DNA of 64,000 bases, taken from NCBI GenBank assembly GCA_964036045.1, contig OZ038383.1:12168430-12232429 (forward strand), given 5' to 3'. Source of the stretch: Eutreptiella sp. 'Long Island Sound 2002'. Its lineage: Eukaryota > Euglenozoa > Euglenophyceae > Eutreptiales > Eutreptiaceae. The notes beneath the pieces were generated by a model. The model made no database searches, had not been told where the DNA came from, and saw only the letters and a list, made by a program, of their open reading frames with translations. Shown here piece by piece: positions 47,201 to 62,200 of the stretch. The translations under genes and the position numbers were made by a program. Numbering within the stretch: position 1 is the first letter of the stretch; every line of letters starts with the position of its first letter.

Positions 47201-50200
47201 GGATTGCGAGTCCCTAACCCCAACTCAAGGGGCCACGCAACAAAGCATGGATTGCGAGTCCCTAACCCCAACTCAAGGGGCCACGCAACAAAGCGTGGAT
47301 TGCGAGTCCCCAACCCCAACTCGAGGGGCCACGCAACAAAGCGTGGATTGAGAGTCCCTAACCCCAACTCAAGGGGCCACGCAACAAAGCATGGATTGCG
47401 AGTCCCTAACCCCAACTCAAGGGGCCACGCAACAAAGCGTGGATTGAGAGTCCCTAACCCCAACTCAAGGGGCCACGCAACAAAGCGTGGATTGAGAGTC
47501 CCTAACCCCAACTCAAGGGGCCACGCAACAAAGCGTGGATTGAGAGTCCCTAACCCCAACTCAAGGGGCCACGCAACAAAGCGTGCATTGCGAGTCCCTA
47601 ACCCCAACTCAAGGGGCCACGCAACAAAGCGTGGATTGCGAGTCCCTAATCCCAACTCAAGGGGCCACGCAACAAAGCGTGGATTGAGAGTCCCTAACCC
47701 CAACTCAAGGGGCCACGCAACAAAGCGTGGATTGAGAGTCCCTAACCCCAACTCAAGGGGCCACGCAACAAAGCATGGATTGAGAGTCCCTAACCCCAAC
47801 TCAAGGTGCCACGCAACAAAGCGTGCATTGCGAGTCCCTAACCCCAACTCAAGGGGCCACGCAACAAAGCGTGGATTGCGAGTCCCTAACCCCAACTCGA
47901 GGGGCCACGCAACAAAGCGTGGATTGCGAGTCCCTAACCCCAACTCAAGGGGCCAATCAACAAAGCGTGGATTGCGAGTCCCTAACCCCAACTCAAGGGG
48001 CCACGCAACAAAGCATGGATTGCGAGTCCCTAACCGCAACTCAAGGGGCCACACAACAAAGCGTGGATTGAGAGTCCCTAACCCCAACTCAAGGGGCCAC
48101 GCAACAAAGCGTGGATTGAGAGTCCCTAACCCCAACTCAAGGGGCCACGCAACAAAGCATGGATTGCGAGTCCCTAACCCCAACTCAAGGGGCCACGCAA
48201 CAAAGCATGGATTGCGAGTCCCTAACCCCAACTCAAGGGGCCACGCAACAAAGCATGGATTGCGAGTCCCTAACCGCAACTCAAGGGGCCACACAACAAA
48301 GCGTGGATTGAGAGTCCCTAACCCCAACTCAAGGGGCCACGCAACAAAGCGTGGATTGAGAGTCCCTAACCCCAACTCAAGGGGCCACGCAACAAAGCAT
48401 GGATTGCGAGTCCCTAACCCCAACTCGAGGAGCCACGCAACAAAGCGTGGATTGAGAGTCCCTAACCCCAACTCAAGGGGCCACGTAACAAAGCTTGGAT
48501 TGCGAGTCCCTAACCCCAACTCGAGGAGCCACGCAACAAAGCGTGGATTGCGAGTCCCTAACCCCAACTCAAGGGGCCACGCAACAAAGCTTGGATTGCG
48601 AGTCCCTAACCCCAACAAGGGGAGCCACGCAACAAAGCGTGGATTGCGAGTCCCTAACCCCAACTCAAGGGGCCACGCAACAAAGCGTGGATTGCGAGTC
48701 CCTAACCCCAACTCAAGGGGCCACGCAACAAAGCGTGGATTGAGAGTCCCTAACCCCAACTCAAGGGGCCACGCAACAAAGCATGGATTGCGAGTCCCTA
48801 ACCCCAACTCAAGGAGCCACGCAACAAAGCGTGGATTGAGAGTCCCTAACCCCAACTCAAGGGGCCACGCAACAAAACTTGGATTGCGAGTCCCTAACCC
48901 CAACTCGAGGAGCCACGCAACAAAGCGTGGATTGCGAGTCCCTAACCCCAACTCAAGGGGCCACGCAACAGAGCTTGGATTGCGAGTCCCTAACCCCAAC
49001 AAGGGGAGCCACGCAACAAAGCGTGGATTGCGAGTCCCTAACCCCAACTCAAGGGGCCACGCAACAAAGCGTGGATTGCGAGTCCCTAACCCCAACTCAA
49101 GGGGCCACGCAACAAAGCATGGATTGAGAGTCCCTAACCCCAACTCAAGGGGCCACGCAACAAAGCGTGGATTGCGAGTCCCTAACCCCAACTCAAGGGG
49201 CCACGCAACAAAGCGTGGATTGAGAGTCCCTAACCCCAACTCAAGGGGCCACGCAACAAAGCGTGGATTGCGAGTCCCTAACCCCAACTCAAGGGGCCAC
49301 GCAACAAAGCGTGGATTGAGAGTCCCTAACCCCAACTCAAGGGGCCACGCAACAAAGCATGGATTGCGAGTCCCTAACCCCAACTCAAGGAGCCACGCAA
49401 CAAAGCGTGGATTGAGAGTCCCTAACCACAACTCAAGGGGCCACGCAACAAAGCGTGGATTGAGAGTCCCTAACCCCAACTCAACGGGCCACGCAACAAA
49501 GCGTGGATTGAGAGTCCCTAACCCCAACTCAAGGGGCCACGCAACAAAGCGTGGATTGCGAGTCCCTAACCCCAACTCAAGGGGCCACGCAACAAAGCGT
49601 GGATTGAGAGTCCCTAACCCCAACTCAAGGGGCCACGCAACAAAGCATGGATTGCGAGTCCCTAACCCCAACTCAAGGAGCCACGCAACAAAGCGTGGAT
49701 TGAGAGTCCCTAACCCCAACTCAAGGGGCCACGCAACAAAGCTTGGATTGCGAGTCCCTAACCCCAACTCGAGGAGCCACGCAACAAAGCGTGGATTGAG
49801 AGTCCCTAACCCCAACTCAAGGGGCCACGCAACAAAGCGTGGATTGCGAGTCCCTAACCCCAACTCAAGGGGCCACGCAACAAAGCATGGATTGAGAGTC
49901 CCTAACCCCAACTCAAGGGGCCACGCAACAAAGCTTGGATTGCGAGTCCCTAACCCCAACTCAAGGGGCCACGCAACAAAGCGTGGATTGAGAGTCCCTA
50001 ACCCCAACTCAAGGGGCCACGCAACAAAGCGTGGATTGCGAGTCCCTAACCCCAACTCAAGGGGCCACGCAACAAAGCGTGGATTGAGAGTCCCTAACCC
50101 CAACTCGAGGGGCCACGCAACAAAGCGTGGATTGCGAGTCCCTAACCCCAACTCAAGGGGCCACGCAACAAAGCGTGGATTGAGAGTCCCTAACCCCAAC

Positions 50201-53200
50201 TCAAGGGGCCACGCAACAAAGCATGGATTGCGAGTCCCTAACCCCAACTCAAGGAGCCACGCAACAAAGCGTGGATTGAGAGTCCCTAACCCCAACTCAA
50301 GGGGCCACGCAACAAAACTTGGATTGCGAGTCCCTAACCCCAACTCGAGGAGCCACGCAACAAAGCGTGGATTGCGAGTCCCTAACCCCAACTCAAGGGG
50401 CCACGCAACAGAGCTTGGATTGCGAGTCCCTAACCCCAACTCAAGGAGCCACGCAACAAAGCGTGGATTGAGAGTCCCTAACCCCAACTCAAGGGGCCAC
50501 GCAACAAAACTTGGATTGAGAGTCCCTAACCCCAACTCAAGGGGCCACGCAACAAAGCGTGGATTGCGAGTCCCTAACCCCAACTCAAGGGGCCACGCAA
50601 CAAAGCGTGGATTGAGAGTCCCTAACCCCAACTCAAGGGGCCACGCAACAAAGCGTGGATTGCGAGTCCCTAACCCCAACTCAAGGGGCCACGCAACAAA
50701 GCGTGGATTGAGAGTCCCTAACCCCAACTCAAGGGGCCACGCAACAAAGCATGGATTGCGAGTCCCTAACCCCAACTCAAGGAGCCACGCAACAAAGCGT
50801 GGATTGAGAGTCCCTAACCACAACTCAAGGGGCCACGCAACAAAGCGTGGATTGAGAGTCCCTAACCCCAACTCAACGGGCCACGCAACAAAGCGTGGAT
50901 TGAGAGTCCCTAACCCCAACTCAAGGGGCCACGCAACAAAGCGTGGATTGCGAGTCCCTAACCCCAACTCAAGGGGCCACGCAACAAAGCATGGATTGCG
51001 AGTCCCTAACCCCAACTCAAGGGGCCACGCAACAAAGCATGGATTGCGAGTCCCTAACCCCAACTCAAGGAGCCACGCAACAAAGCGTGGATTGAGAGTC
51101 CCTAACCCCAACTCAAGGGGCCACGCAACAAAGCTTGGATTGCGAGTCCCTAACCCCAACTCGAGGAGCCACGCAACAAAGCGTGGATTGCGAGTCCCTA
51201 ACCCCAACTCAAGGGGCCACGCAACAAAGCGTGGATTGCGAGTCCCTAACCCCAACTCAAGGGGCCACGCAACAAAGCATGGATTGCGAGTCCCTAACCC
51301 CAACTCAAGGAGCCACGCAACAAAGCGTGGATTGAGAGTCCCTAACCCCAACTCAAGGGGCCACGCAACAAAACTTGGATTGCGAGTCCCTAACCCCAAC
51401 TCGAGGAGCCACGCAACAAAGCGTGGATTGCGAGTCCCTAACCCCAACTCAAGGGGCCACGCAACAGAGCTTGGATTGCGAGTCCCTAACCCCAACTCAA
51501 GGAGCCACGCAACAAAGCGTGGATTGAGAGTCCCTAACCCCAACTCAAGGGGCCACGCAACAAAACTTGGATTGAGAGTCCCTAACCCCAACTCAAGGGG
51601 CCACGCAACAAAGCGTGGATTGCGAGTCCCTAACCCCAACTCAAGGGGCCACGCAACAAAGCGTGGATTGAGAGTCCCTAACCCCAACTCAAGGGGCCAC
51701 GCAACAAAGCGTGGATTGCGAGTCCCTAACCCCAACTCAAGGGGCCACGCAACAAAGCGTGGATTGAGAGTCCCTAACCCCAACTCAAGGGGCCACGCAA
51801 CAAAGCATGGATTGCGAGTCCCTAACCCCAACTCAAGGAGCCACGCAACAAAGCGTGGATTGAGAGTCCCTAACCACAACTCAAGGGGCCACGCAACAAA
51901 GCGTGGATTGAGAGTCCCTAACCCCAACTCAACGGGCCACGCAACAAAGCGTGGATTGAGAGTCCCTAACCCCAACTCAAGGGGCCACGCAACAAAGCGT
52001 GGATTGCGAGTCCCTAACCCCAACTCAAGGGGCCACGCAACAAAGCATGGATTGCGAGTCCCTAACCCCAACTCAAGGGGCCACGCAACAAAGCATGGAT
52101 TGCGAGTCCCTAACCCCAACTCAAGGAGCCACGCAACAAAGCGTGGATTGAGAGTCCCTAACCCCAACTCAAGGGGCCACGCAACAAAGCTTGGATTGCG
52201 AGTCCCTAACCCCAACTCGAGGAGCCACGCAACAAAGCGTGGATTGAGAGTCCCTAACCCCAACTCAAGGGGCCACGCAACAAAGCGTGGATTGCGAGTC
52301 CCTAACCCCAACTCAAGGGGCCACGCAACAAAGCGTGGATTGAGAGTCCCTAACCCCAACTCAAGGGGCCACGCAACAAAGCGTGGATTGCGAGTCCCTA
52401 ACCCCAACTCAAGGGGCCACGCAACAAAGCGTGGATTGAGAGTCCCTAACCCCAACTCAAGGGGCCACGCAACAAAGCATGGATTGCGAGTCCCTAACCC
52501 CAACTCAAGGAGCCACGCAACAAAGCGTGGATTGAGAGTCCCTAACCACAACTCAAGGGGCCACGCAACAAAGCGTGGATTGAGAGTCCCTAACCCCAAC
52601 TCAACGGGCCACGCAACAAAGCGTGGATTGAGAGTCCCTAACCCCAACTCAAGGGGCCACGCAACAAAGCGTGGATTGCGAGTCCCTAACCCCAACTCAA
52701 GGGGCCACGCAACAAAGCATGGATTGCGAGTCCCTAACCCCAACTCAAGGGGCCACGCAACAAAGCATGGATTGCGAGTCCCTAACCCCAACTCAAGGAG
52801 CCACGCAACAAAGCGTGGATTGAGAGTCCCTAACCCCAACTCAAGGGGCCACGCAACAAAGCTTGGATTGCGAGTCCCTAACCCCAACTCGAGGAGCCAC
52901 GCAACAAAGCGTGGATTGCGAGTCCCTAACCCCAACTCAAGGGGCCACGCAACAGAGCTTGGATTGCGAGTCCCTAACCCCAACTCAAGGAGCCACGCAA
53001 CAAAGCGTGGATTGAGAGTCCCTAACCCCAACTCAAGGGGCCACGCAACAAAACTTGGATTGAGAGTCCCTAACCCCAACTCAAGGGGCCACGCAACAAA
53101 GCGTGGATTGCGAGTCCCTAACCCCAACTCAAGGGGCCACGCAACAAAGCGTGGATTGAGAGTCCCTAACCCCAACTCAAGGGGCCACGCAACAAAGCGT

Positions 53201-56200
53201 GGATTGCGAGTCCCTAACCCCAACTCAAGGGGCCACGCAACAAAGCGTGGATTGAGAGTCCCTAACCCCAACTCAAGGGGCCACGCAACAAAGCATGGAT
53301 TGCGAGTCCCTAACCCCAACTCAAGGAGCCACGCAACAAAGCGTGGATTGAGAGTCCCTAACCACAACTCAAGGGGCCACGCAACAAAGCGTGGATTGAG
53401 AGTCCCTAACCCCAACTCAACGGGCCACGCAACAAAGCGTGGATTGAGAGTCCCTAACCCCAACTCAAGGGGCCACGCAACAAAGCGTGGATTGCGAGTC
53501 CCTAACCCCAACTCAAGGGGCCACGCAACAAAGCATGGATTGCGAGTCCCTAACCCCAACTCAAGGGGCCACGCAACAAAGCATGGATTGCGAGTCCCTA
53601 ACCCCAACTCAAGGAGCCACGCAACAAAGCGTGGATTGAGAGTCCCTAACCCCAACTCAAGGGGCCACGCAACAAAACTTGGATTGAGAGTCCCTAACCC
53701 CAACTCAAGGGGCCACGCAACAAAGCGTGGATTGCGAGTCCCTAACCCCAACTCAAGGGGCCACGCAACAAAGCGTGGATTGAGAGTCCCTAACCCCAAC
53801 TCAAGGGGCCACGCAACAAAGCGTGGATTGCGAGTCCCTAACCCCAACTCAAGGGGCCACGCAACAAAGCGTGGATTGAGAGTCCCTAACCCCAACTCAA
53901 GGGGCCACGCAACAAAGCATGGATTGCGAGTCCCTAACCCCAACTCAAGGAGCCACGCAACAAAGCGTGGATTGAGAGTCCCTAACCACAACTCAAGGGG
54001 CCACGCAACAAAGCGTGGATTGAGAGTCCCTAACCCCAACTCAACGGGCCACGCAACAAAGCGTGGATTGAGAGTCCCTAACCCCAACTCAAGGGGCCAC
54101 GCAACAAAGCGTGGATTGCGAGTCCCTAACCCCAACTCAAGGGGCCACGCAACAAAGCGTGGATTGAGAGTCCCTAACCCCAACTCAAGGGGCCACGCAA
54201 CAAAGCTTGGATTGCGAGTCCCTAACCCCAACTCGAGGAGCCACGCAACAAAGCGTGGATTGAGAGTCCCTAACCCCAACTCAACGGGCCACGCAACAAA
54301 GCGTGGATTGAGAGTCCCTAACCCCAACTCAAGGGGCCACGCAACAAAGCGTGGATTGCGAGTCCCTAACCCCAACTCAAGGAGCCACGCAACAAAGCGT
54401 GGATTGAGAGTCCCTAACCCCAACTCAAGGGGCCACGCAACAAAGCTTGGATTGCGAGTCCCTAACCCCAACTCGAGGAGCCACGCAACAAAGCGTGGAT
54501 TGAGAGTCCCTAACCCCAACTCAAGGGGCCACGCAACAAAGCGTGGATTGCGAGTCCCTAACCCCAACTCAAGGGGCCACGCAACAAAGCATGGATTGAG
54601 AGTCCCTAACCCCAACTCAAGGGGCCACGCAACAAAGCATGGATTGCGGGTCCCTAACCCCAACTCAAGGGGCCACGCAACAAAGCGTGGATTGAGAGTC
54701 CCTAACCCCAACTCAAGGGGCCACGCAACAAAGCATGGATTGCGAGTCCCTAACCCCAACTCAAGGAGCCACGCAACAAAGCGTGGATTGAGAGTCCCTA
54801 ACCACAACTCAAGGGGCCACGCAACAAAGCGTGGATTGAGAGTCCCTAACCCCAACTCAACGGGCCACGCAACAAAGCGTGGATTGAGAGTCCCTAACCC
54901 CAACTCAAGGGGCCACGCAACAAAGCGTGGATTGCGAGTCCCTAACCCCAACTCAAGGGGCCACGCAACAAAGCATGGATTGCGAGTCCCTAACCCCAAC
55001 TCAAGGGGCCACGCAACAAAGCATGGATTGCGAGTCCCTAACCCCAACTCAAGGAGCCACGCAACAAAGCGTGGATTGAGAGTCCCTAACCCCAACTCAA
55101 GGGGCCACGCAACAAAGCTTGGATTGCGAGTCCCTAACCCCAACTCGAGGAGCCACGCAACAAAGCGTGGATTGAGAGTCCCTAACCCCAACTCAAGGGG
55201 CCACGCAACAAAGCGTGGATTGCGAGTCCCTAACCCCAACTCAAGGGGCCACGCAACAAAGCATGGATTGAGAGTCCCTAACCCCAACTCAAGGGGCCAC
55301 GCAACAAAGCGTGGATTGAGAGTCCCTAACCCCAACTCAAGGGGCCACGCAACAAAGCGTGGATTGCGAGTCCCTAACCCCAACTCAAGGGGCCACGCAA
55401 CAAAGCGTGGATTGAGAGTCCCTAACCCCAACTCGAGGGGCCACGCAACAAAGCGTGGATTGCGAGTCCCTAACCCCAACTCAAGGGGCCACGCAACAAA
55501 GCGTGGATTGAGAGTCCCTAACCCCAACTCAAGGGGCCACGCAACAAAGCATGGATTGCGAGTCCCTAACCCCAACTCAAGGAGCCACGCAACAAAGCGT
55601 GGATTGAGAGTCCCTAACCCCAACTCAAGGGGCCACGCAACAAAACTTGGATTGCGAGTCCCTAACCCCAACTCGAGGAGCCACGCAACAAAGCGTGGAT
55701 TGCGAGTCCCTAACCCCAACTCAAGGGGCCACGCAACAGAGCTTGGATTGCGAGTCCCTAACCCCAACAAGGGGAGCCACGCAACAAAGCGTGGATTGCG
55801 AGTCCCTAACCCCAACTCAAGGGGCCACGCAACAAAGCGTGGATTGCGAGTCCCTAACCCCAACTCAAGGGGCCACGCAACAAAGCATGGATTGAGAGTC
55901 CCTAACCCCAACTCAAGGGGCCACGCAACAAAGCGTGGATTGCGAGTCCCTAACCCCAACTCAAGGGGCCACGCAACAAAGCGTGGATTGCGAGTCCCTA
56001 ACCCCAACTCGAGGAGCCACGCAACAAAGCGTGGATTGCGAGTCCCTAACCCCAACTCAAGGGGCCACGCAACAGAGCTTGGATTGCGAGTCCCTAACCC
56101 CAACTCAAGGAGCCACGCAACAAAGCGTGGATTGAGAGTCCCTAACCCCAACTCAAGGGGCCACGCAACAAAACTTGGATTGAGAGTCCCTAACCCCAAC

Positions 56201-59200
56201 TCAAGGGGCCACGCAACAAAGCGTGGATTGCGAGTCCCTAACCCCAACTCAAGGGGCCACGCAACAAAGCGTGGATTGAGAGTCCCTAACCCCAACTCAA
56301 GGGGCCACGCAACAAAGCGTGGATTGCGAGTCCCTAACCCCAACTCAAGGGGCCACGCAACAAAGCGTGGATTGAGAGTCCCTAACCCCAACTCAAGGGG
56401 CCACGCAACAAAGCATGGATTGCGAGTCCCTAACCCCAACTCAAGGAGCCACGCAACAAAGCGTGGATTGAGAGTCCCTAACCACAACTCAAGGGGCCAC
56501 GCAACAAAGCGTGGATTGAGAGTCCCTAACCCCAACTCAACGGGCCACGCAACAAAGCGTGGATTGAGAGTCCCTAACCCCAACTCAAGGGGCCACGCAA
56601 CAAAGCGTGGATTGCGAGTCCCTAACCCCAACTCAAGGGGCCACGCAACAAAGCATGGATTGCGAGTCCCTAACCCCAACTCAAGGGGCCACGCAACAAA
56701 GCATGGATTGCGAGTCCCTAACCCCAACTCAAGGAGCCACGCAACAAAGCGTGGATTGAGAGTCCCTAACCCCAACTCAAGGGGCCACGCAACAAAGCTT
56801 GGATTGCGAGTCCCTAACCCCAACTCGAGGAACCACGCAACAAAGCGTGGATTGAGAGTCCCTAACCCCAACTCAAGGGGCCACGCAACAAAGCGTGGAT
56901 TGCGAGTCCCTAACCCCAACTCAAGGGGCCACGCAACAAAGCATGGATTGCGAGTCCCTAACCCCAACTCAAGGAGCCACGCAACAAAGCGTGGATTGAG
57001 AGTCCCTAACCCCAACTCAAGGGGCCACGCAACAAAACTTGGATTGCGAGTCCCTAACCCCAACTCGAGGAGCCACGCAACAAAGCGTGGATTGCGAGTC
57101 CCTAACCCCAACTCAAGGGGCCACGCAACAGAGCTTGGATTGCGAGTCCCTAACCCCAACTCAAGGAGCCACGCAACAAAGCGTGGATTGAGAGTCCCTA
57201 ACCCCAACTCAAGGGGCCACGCAACAAAACTTGGATTGAGAGTCCCTAACCCCAACTCAAGGGGCCACGCAACAAAGCGTGGATTGCGAGTCCCTAACCC
57301 CAACTCAAGGGGCCACGCAACAAAGCGTGGATTGAGAGTCCCTAACCCCAACTCAAGGGGCCACGCAACAAAGCGTGGATTGAGAGTCCCTAACCCCAAC
57401 TCAAGGGGCCACGCAACAAAGCATGGATTGCGAGTCCCTAACCCCAACTCAAGGAGCCACGCAACAAAGCGTGGATTGAGAGTCCCTAACCACAACTCAA
57501 GGGGCCACGCAACAAAGCGTGGATTGAGAGTCCCTAACCCCAACTCAACGGGCCACGCAACAAAGCGTGGATTGAGAGTCCCTAACCCCAACTCAAGGGG
57601 CCACGCAACAAAGCGTGGATTGCGAGTCCCTAACCCCAACTCAAGGGGCCACGCAACAAAGCATGGATTGCGAGTCCCTAACCCCAACTCAAGGGGCCAC
57701 GCAACAAAGCATGGATTGCGAGTCCCTAACCCCAACTCAAGGAGCCACGCAACAAAGCGTGGATTGAGAGTCCCTAACCCCAACTCAAGGGGCCACGCAA
57801 CAAAGCTTGGATTGCGAGTCCCTAACCCCAACTCGAGGAGCCACGCAACAAAGCGTGGATTGAGAGTCCCTAACCCCAACTCAAGGGGCCACGCAACAAA
57901 GCGTGGATTGCGAGTCCCTAACCCCAACTCAAGGGGCCACGCAACAAAGCATGGATTGAGAGTCCCTAACCCCAACTCAAGGGGCCACGCAACAAAGCAT
58001 GGATTGCGACTCCCTAACCCCAACTCAAGGGGCCACGCAACAAAGCGTGGATTGAGAGTCCCTAACCCCAACTCAAGGGGCCACGCAACAAAGCATGGAT
58101 TGCGAGTCCCTAACCCCAACTCAAGGAGCCACGCAACAAAGCGTGGATTGAGAGTCCCTAACCACAACTCAAGGGGCCACGCAACAAAGCGTGGATTGAG
58201 AGTCCCTAACCCCAACTCAACGGGCCACGCAACAAAGCGTGGATTGAGAGTCCCTAACCCCAACTCAAGGGGCCACGCAACAAAGCGTGGATTGCGAGTC
58301 CCTAACCCCAACTCAAGGGGCCACGCAACAAAGCATGGATTGCGAGTCCCTAACCCGGACTCAAGGGGCCACGCAACAAAGCATGGATTGCGAGTCCCTA
58401 ACCCCAACTCAAGGAGCCACGCAACAAAGCGTGGATTGAGAGTCCCTAACCCCAACTCAAGGGGCCACGCAACAAAGCTTGGATTGCGAGTCCCTAACCC
58501 CAACTCGAGGAGCCACGCAACAAAGCGTGGATTGAGAGTCCCTAACCCCAACTCAAGGGGCCACGCAACAAAGCGTGGATTGCGAGTCCCTAACCCCAAC
58601 TCAAGGGGCCACGCAACAAAGCATGGATTGAGAGTCCCTAACCCCAACTCAAGGGGCCACGCAACAAAGCGTGGATTGAGAGTCCCTAACCCCAACTCAA
58701 GGGGCCACGCAACAAAGCGTGGATTGCGAGTCCCTAACCCCAACTCAAGGGGCCACGCAACAAAGCGTGGATTGAGAGTCCCTAACCCCAACTCGAGGGG
58801 CCACGCAACAAAGCGTGGATTGAGAGTCCCTAACCCCAACTCAAGGGGCCACGCAACAAAGCGTGGATTGAGAGTCCCTAACCCCAACTCAAGGGGCCAC
58901 GCAACAAAGCATGGATTGCGAGTCCCTAACCCCAACTCAAGGAGCCACGCAACAAAGCGTGGATTGAGAGTCCCTAACCCCAACTCAAGGGGCCACGCAA
59001 CAAAACTTGGATTGCGAGTCCCTAACCCCAACTCGAGGAGCCACGCAACAAAGCGTGGATTGCGAGTCCCTAACCCCAACTCAAGGGGCCACGCAACAGA
59101 GCTTGGATTGCGAGTCCCTAACCCCAACAAGGGGAGCCACGCAACAAAGCGTGGATTGCGAGTCCCTAACCCCAACTCAAGGGGCCACGCAACAAAGCGT

Positions 59201-62200
59201 GGATTGCGAGTCCCTAACCCCAACTCAAGGGGCCACGCAACAAAGCATGGATTGAGAGTCCCTAACCCCAACTCAAGGGGCCACGCAACAAAGCGTGGAT
59301 TGCGAGTCCCTAACCCCAACTCAAGGGGCCACGCAACAAAGCGTGGATTGAGAGTCCCTAACCCCAACTCAAGGGGCCACGCAACAAAGCGTGGATTGCG
59401 AGTCCCTAACCCCAACTCAAGGGGCCACGCAACAAAGCGTGGATTGAGAGTCCCTAACCCCAACTCAAGGGGCCACGCAACAAAGCATGGATTGCGAGTC
59501 CCTAACCCCAACTCAAGGAGCCACGCAACAAAGCGTGGATTGAGAGTCCCTAACCACAACTCAAGGGGCCACGCAACAAAGCGTGGATTGAGAGTCCCTA
59601 ACCCCAACTCAACGGGCCACGCAACAAAGCGTGGATTGAGAGTCCCTAACCCCAACTCAAGGGGCCACGCAACAAAGCGTGGATTGCGAGTCCCTAACCC
59701 CAACTCAAGGGGCCACGCAACAAAGCGTGGATTGAGAGTCCCTAACCCCAACTCAAGGGGCCACGCAACAAAGCATGGATTGCGAGTCCCTAACCCCAAC
59801 TCAAGGAGCCACGCAACAAAGCGTGGATTGAGAGTCCCTAACCCCAACTCAAGGGGCCACGCAACAAAGCTTGGATTGCGAGTCCCTAACCCCAACTCGA
59901 GGAGCCACGCAACAAAGCGTGGATTGAGAGTCCCTAACCCCAACTCAAGGGGCCACGCAACAAAGCGTGGATTGCGAGTCCCTAACCCCAGCTCAAGGGG
60001 CCACGCAACAAAGCATGGATTGAGAGTCCCTAACCCCAACTCAAGGGGCCACGCAACAAAGCTTGGATTGCGAGTCCCTAACCCCAACTCAAGGGGCCAC
60101 GCAACAAAGCGTGGATTGAGAGTCCCTAACCCCAACTCAAGGGGCCACGCAACAAAGCGTGGATTGCGAGTCCCTAACCCCAACTCAAGGGGCCACGCAA
60201 CAAAGCATGGATTGAGAGTCCCTAACCCCAACTCAAGGGGCCACGCAACAAAGCGTGGATTGCGAGTCCCCAACCCCAACTCGAGGGGCCACGCAACAAA
60301 GCGTGGATTGAGAGTCCCTAACCCCAACTCAAGGGGCCACGCAACAAAGCATGGATTGCGAGTCCCTAACCCCAACTCAAGGGGCCACGCAACAAAGCGT
60401 GGATTGAGAGTCCCTAACCCCAACTCAAGGGGCCACGCAACAAAGCGTGGATTGAGAGTCCCTAACCCCAACTCGAGGGGCCACGCAACAAAGCATGGAT
60501 TGAGAGTCCCTAACCCCAACTCAAGGGGCCACGCAACAAAGCGTGCATTGCGAGTCCCTAACCCCAAGTCAAGGGGCAACGCAACAAAGCGTGGATTGCG
60601 AGTCCCTAACCCCAACTCGAGGGGCCACGCAACAAAGCGTGGATTGCGAGTCCCTAACCCCAACTCAAGGGGCCAATCAACAAAGCGTGGATTGCGAGTC
60701 CCTAACCCCAACTCAAGGGGCCACGCAACAAAGCATGGATTGCGAGTCCCTAACCGCAACTCAAGGGGCCACACAACAAAGCGTGGATTGAGAGTCCCTA
60801 ACCCCAACTCAAGGGGCCACGCAACAAAGCGTGGATTGAGAGTCCCTAACCCCAACTCAAGGGGCCACGCAACAAAGCGTGGATTGCTAGTCCCTAACCC
60901 CAACCCAAGGGGCCACGCAACAAAGCGTGGATTGCGAGTCCCTAACCCCAACTCAAGGGGCCACGCAACAAAGCATGGATTGAGAGTCCCCAACCCCAAC
61001 TCGAGGAGCCACGCAACAAAGCGTGGATTGAGAGTCCCTAACCCCAACTCAAGGAGCCACGCAACAAAGCGTGGATTGCGAGTCCCTAACCCCAACTCAA
61101 GGGGCCACGCAACAAAGCATGGATTGCGAGTCCCTAACCCCAACTCGAGGGGCCACGCAACAAAGCGTGGATTGCGAGTCCCTAACCCCAACTCAAGGGG
61201 CCACGCAACAAAGCGTGGATTGAGAGTCCCTAACCCCAACTCAAGGGGCCACGCAACAAAGCATGCATTGCGAGTCCCTAACCCCAACTCAAGGGGCCAC
61301 ACAACAAAGCGTGGATTGAGAGTCCCTAACCCCAACTCAAGGGGTCACGCAACAAAGCGTGGATTGCGAGTCCCTAACCCCAACTCAAGGGGCCACGCAA
61401 CAAAGCGTGGATTGAGAGTCCCTAACCCCAACTCAAGGGGCCACGCAACAAAGCGTGGATTGAGAGTCCCTAACCCCAACTCAAGGGGCCACGCAACAAA
61501 GCGTGGATTGAGAGTCCCTAACCCCAACTCCAGGGGCCACGCAACAAAGCATGGATTGAGAGTCCCCAACCCCAACTCGAGGAGCCACGCAACAAAGCGT
61601 GGATTGAGAGTCCCTAACCCCAACTCAAGGGGCCACGCAACAAAGCGTGGATTGCGAGTCCCTAACCCCAACTCAAGGGGCCACGCAACAAAGCATGGAT
61701 TGAGAGTCCCTAACCCCAACTCAAGGGGCCACGCAACAAAGCGTGGATTGCGAGTCCCTAACCCCAACTCAAGGGGCCACGCAACAAAGCATGGATTGAG
61801 AGTCCCTAACCCCAACTCAAGGGGCCACGCAACAAAGCATGGATTGCGAGTCCCTAACCCCAACTCAAGGGGCCACACAACAAAGCGTGGATTGAGAGTC
61901 CCTAACCCCAACTCAAGGGGCCACGCAACAAAGCGTGGATTGAGAGTCCCTAACCCCAACTCAAGGGGCCACGCAACAAAGCGTGGATTGCGAGTCCCTA
62001 ACCCCAACTCAAGGGGCCACGCAACAAAGCGTGGATTGAGAGTCCCTAACCCCAACTCAAGGGGCCACGCAACAAAGCATGGATTGAGAGTCCCTAACCC
62101 CAACTTGAGGGGCCACACAACAAAGCGTGGATTGCGAGTCCCTAACCCCAACTCAAGGGGCCACGCAACAAAGCATGGATTGCGAGTCCCTAACCCCAAC

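Noticed and set aside
41263-61335. Giant 6,690-residue protein gene on the minus strand
   Set aside because: There is no ATG start (the frame only begins after a stop). Variation is mostly non-synonymous, the frame is kept open by the 48-bp period, and it ends by a 1-bp change at the array edge.
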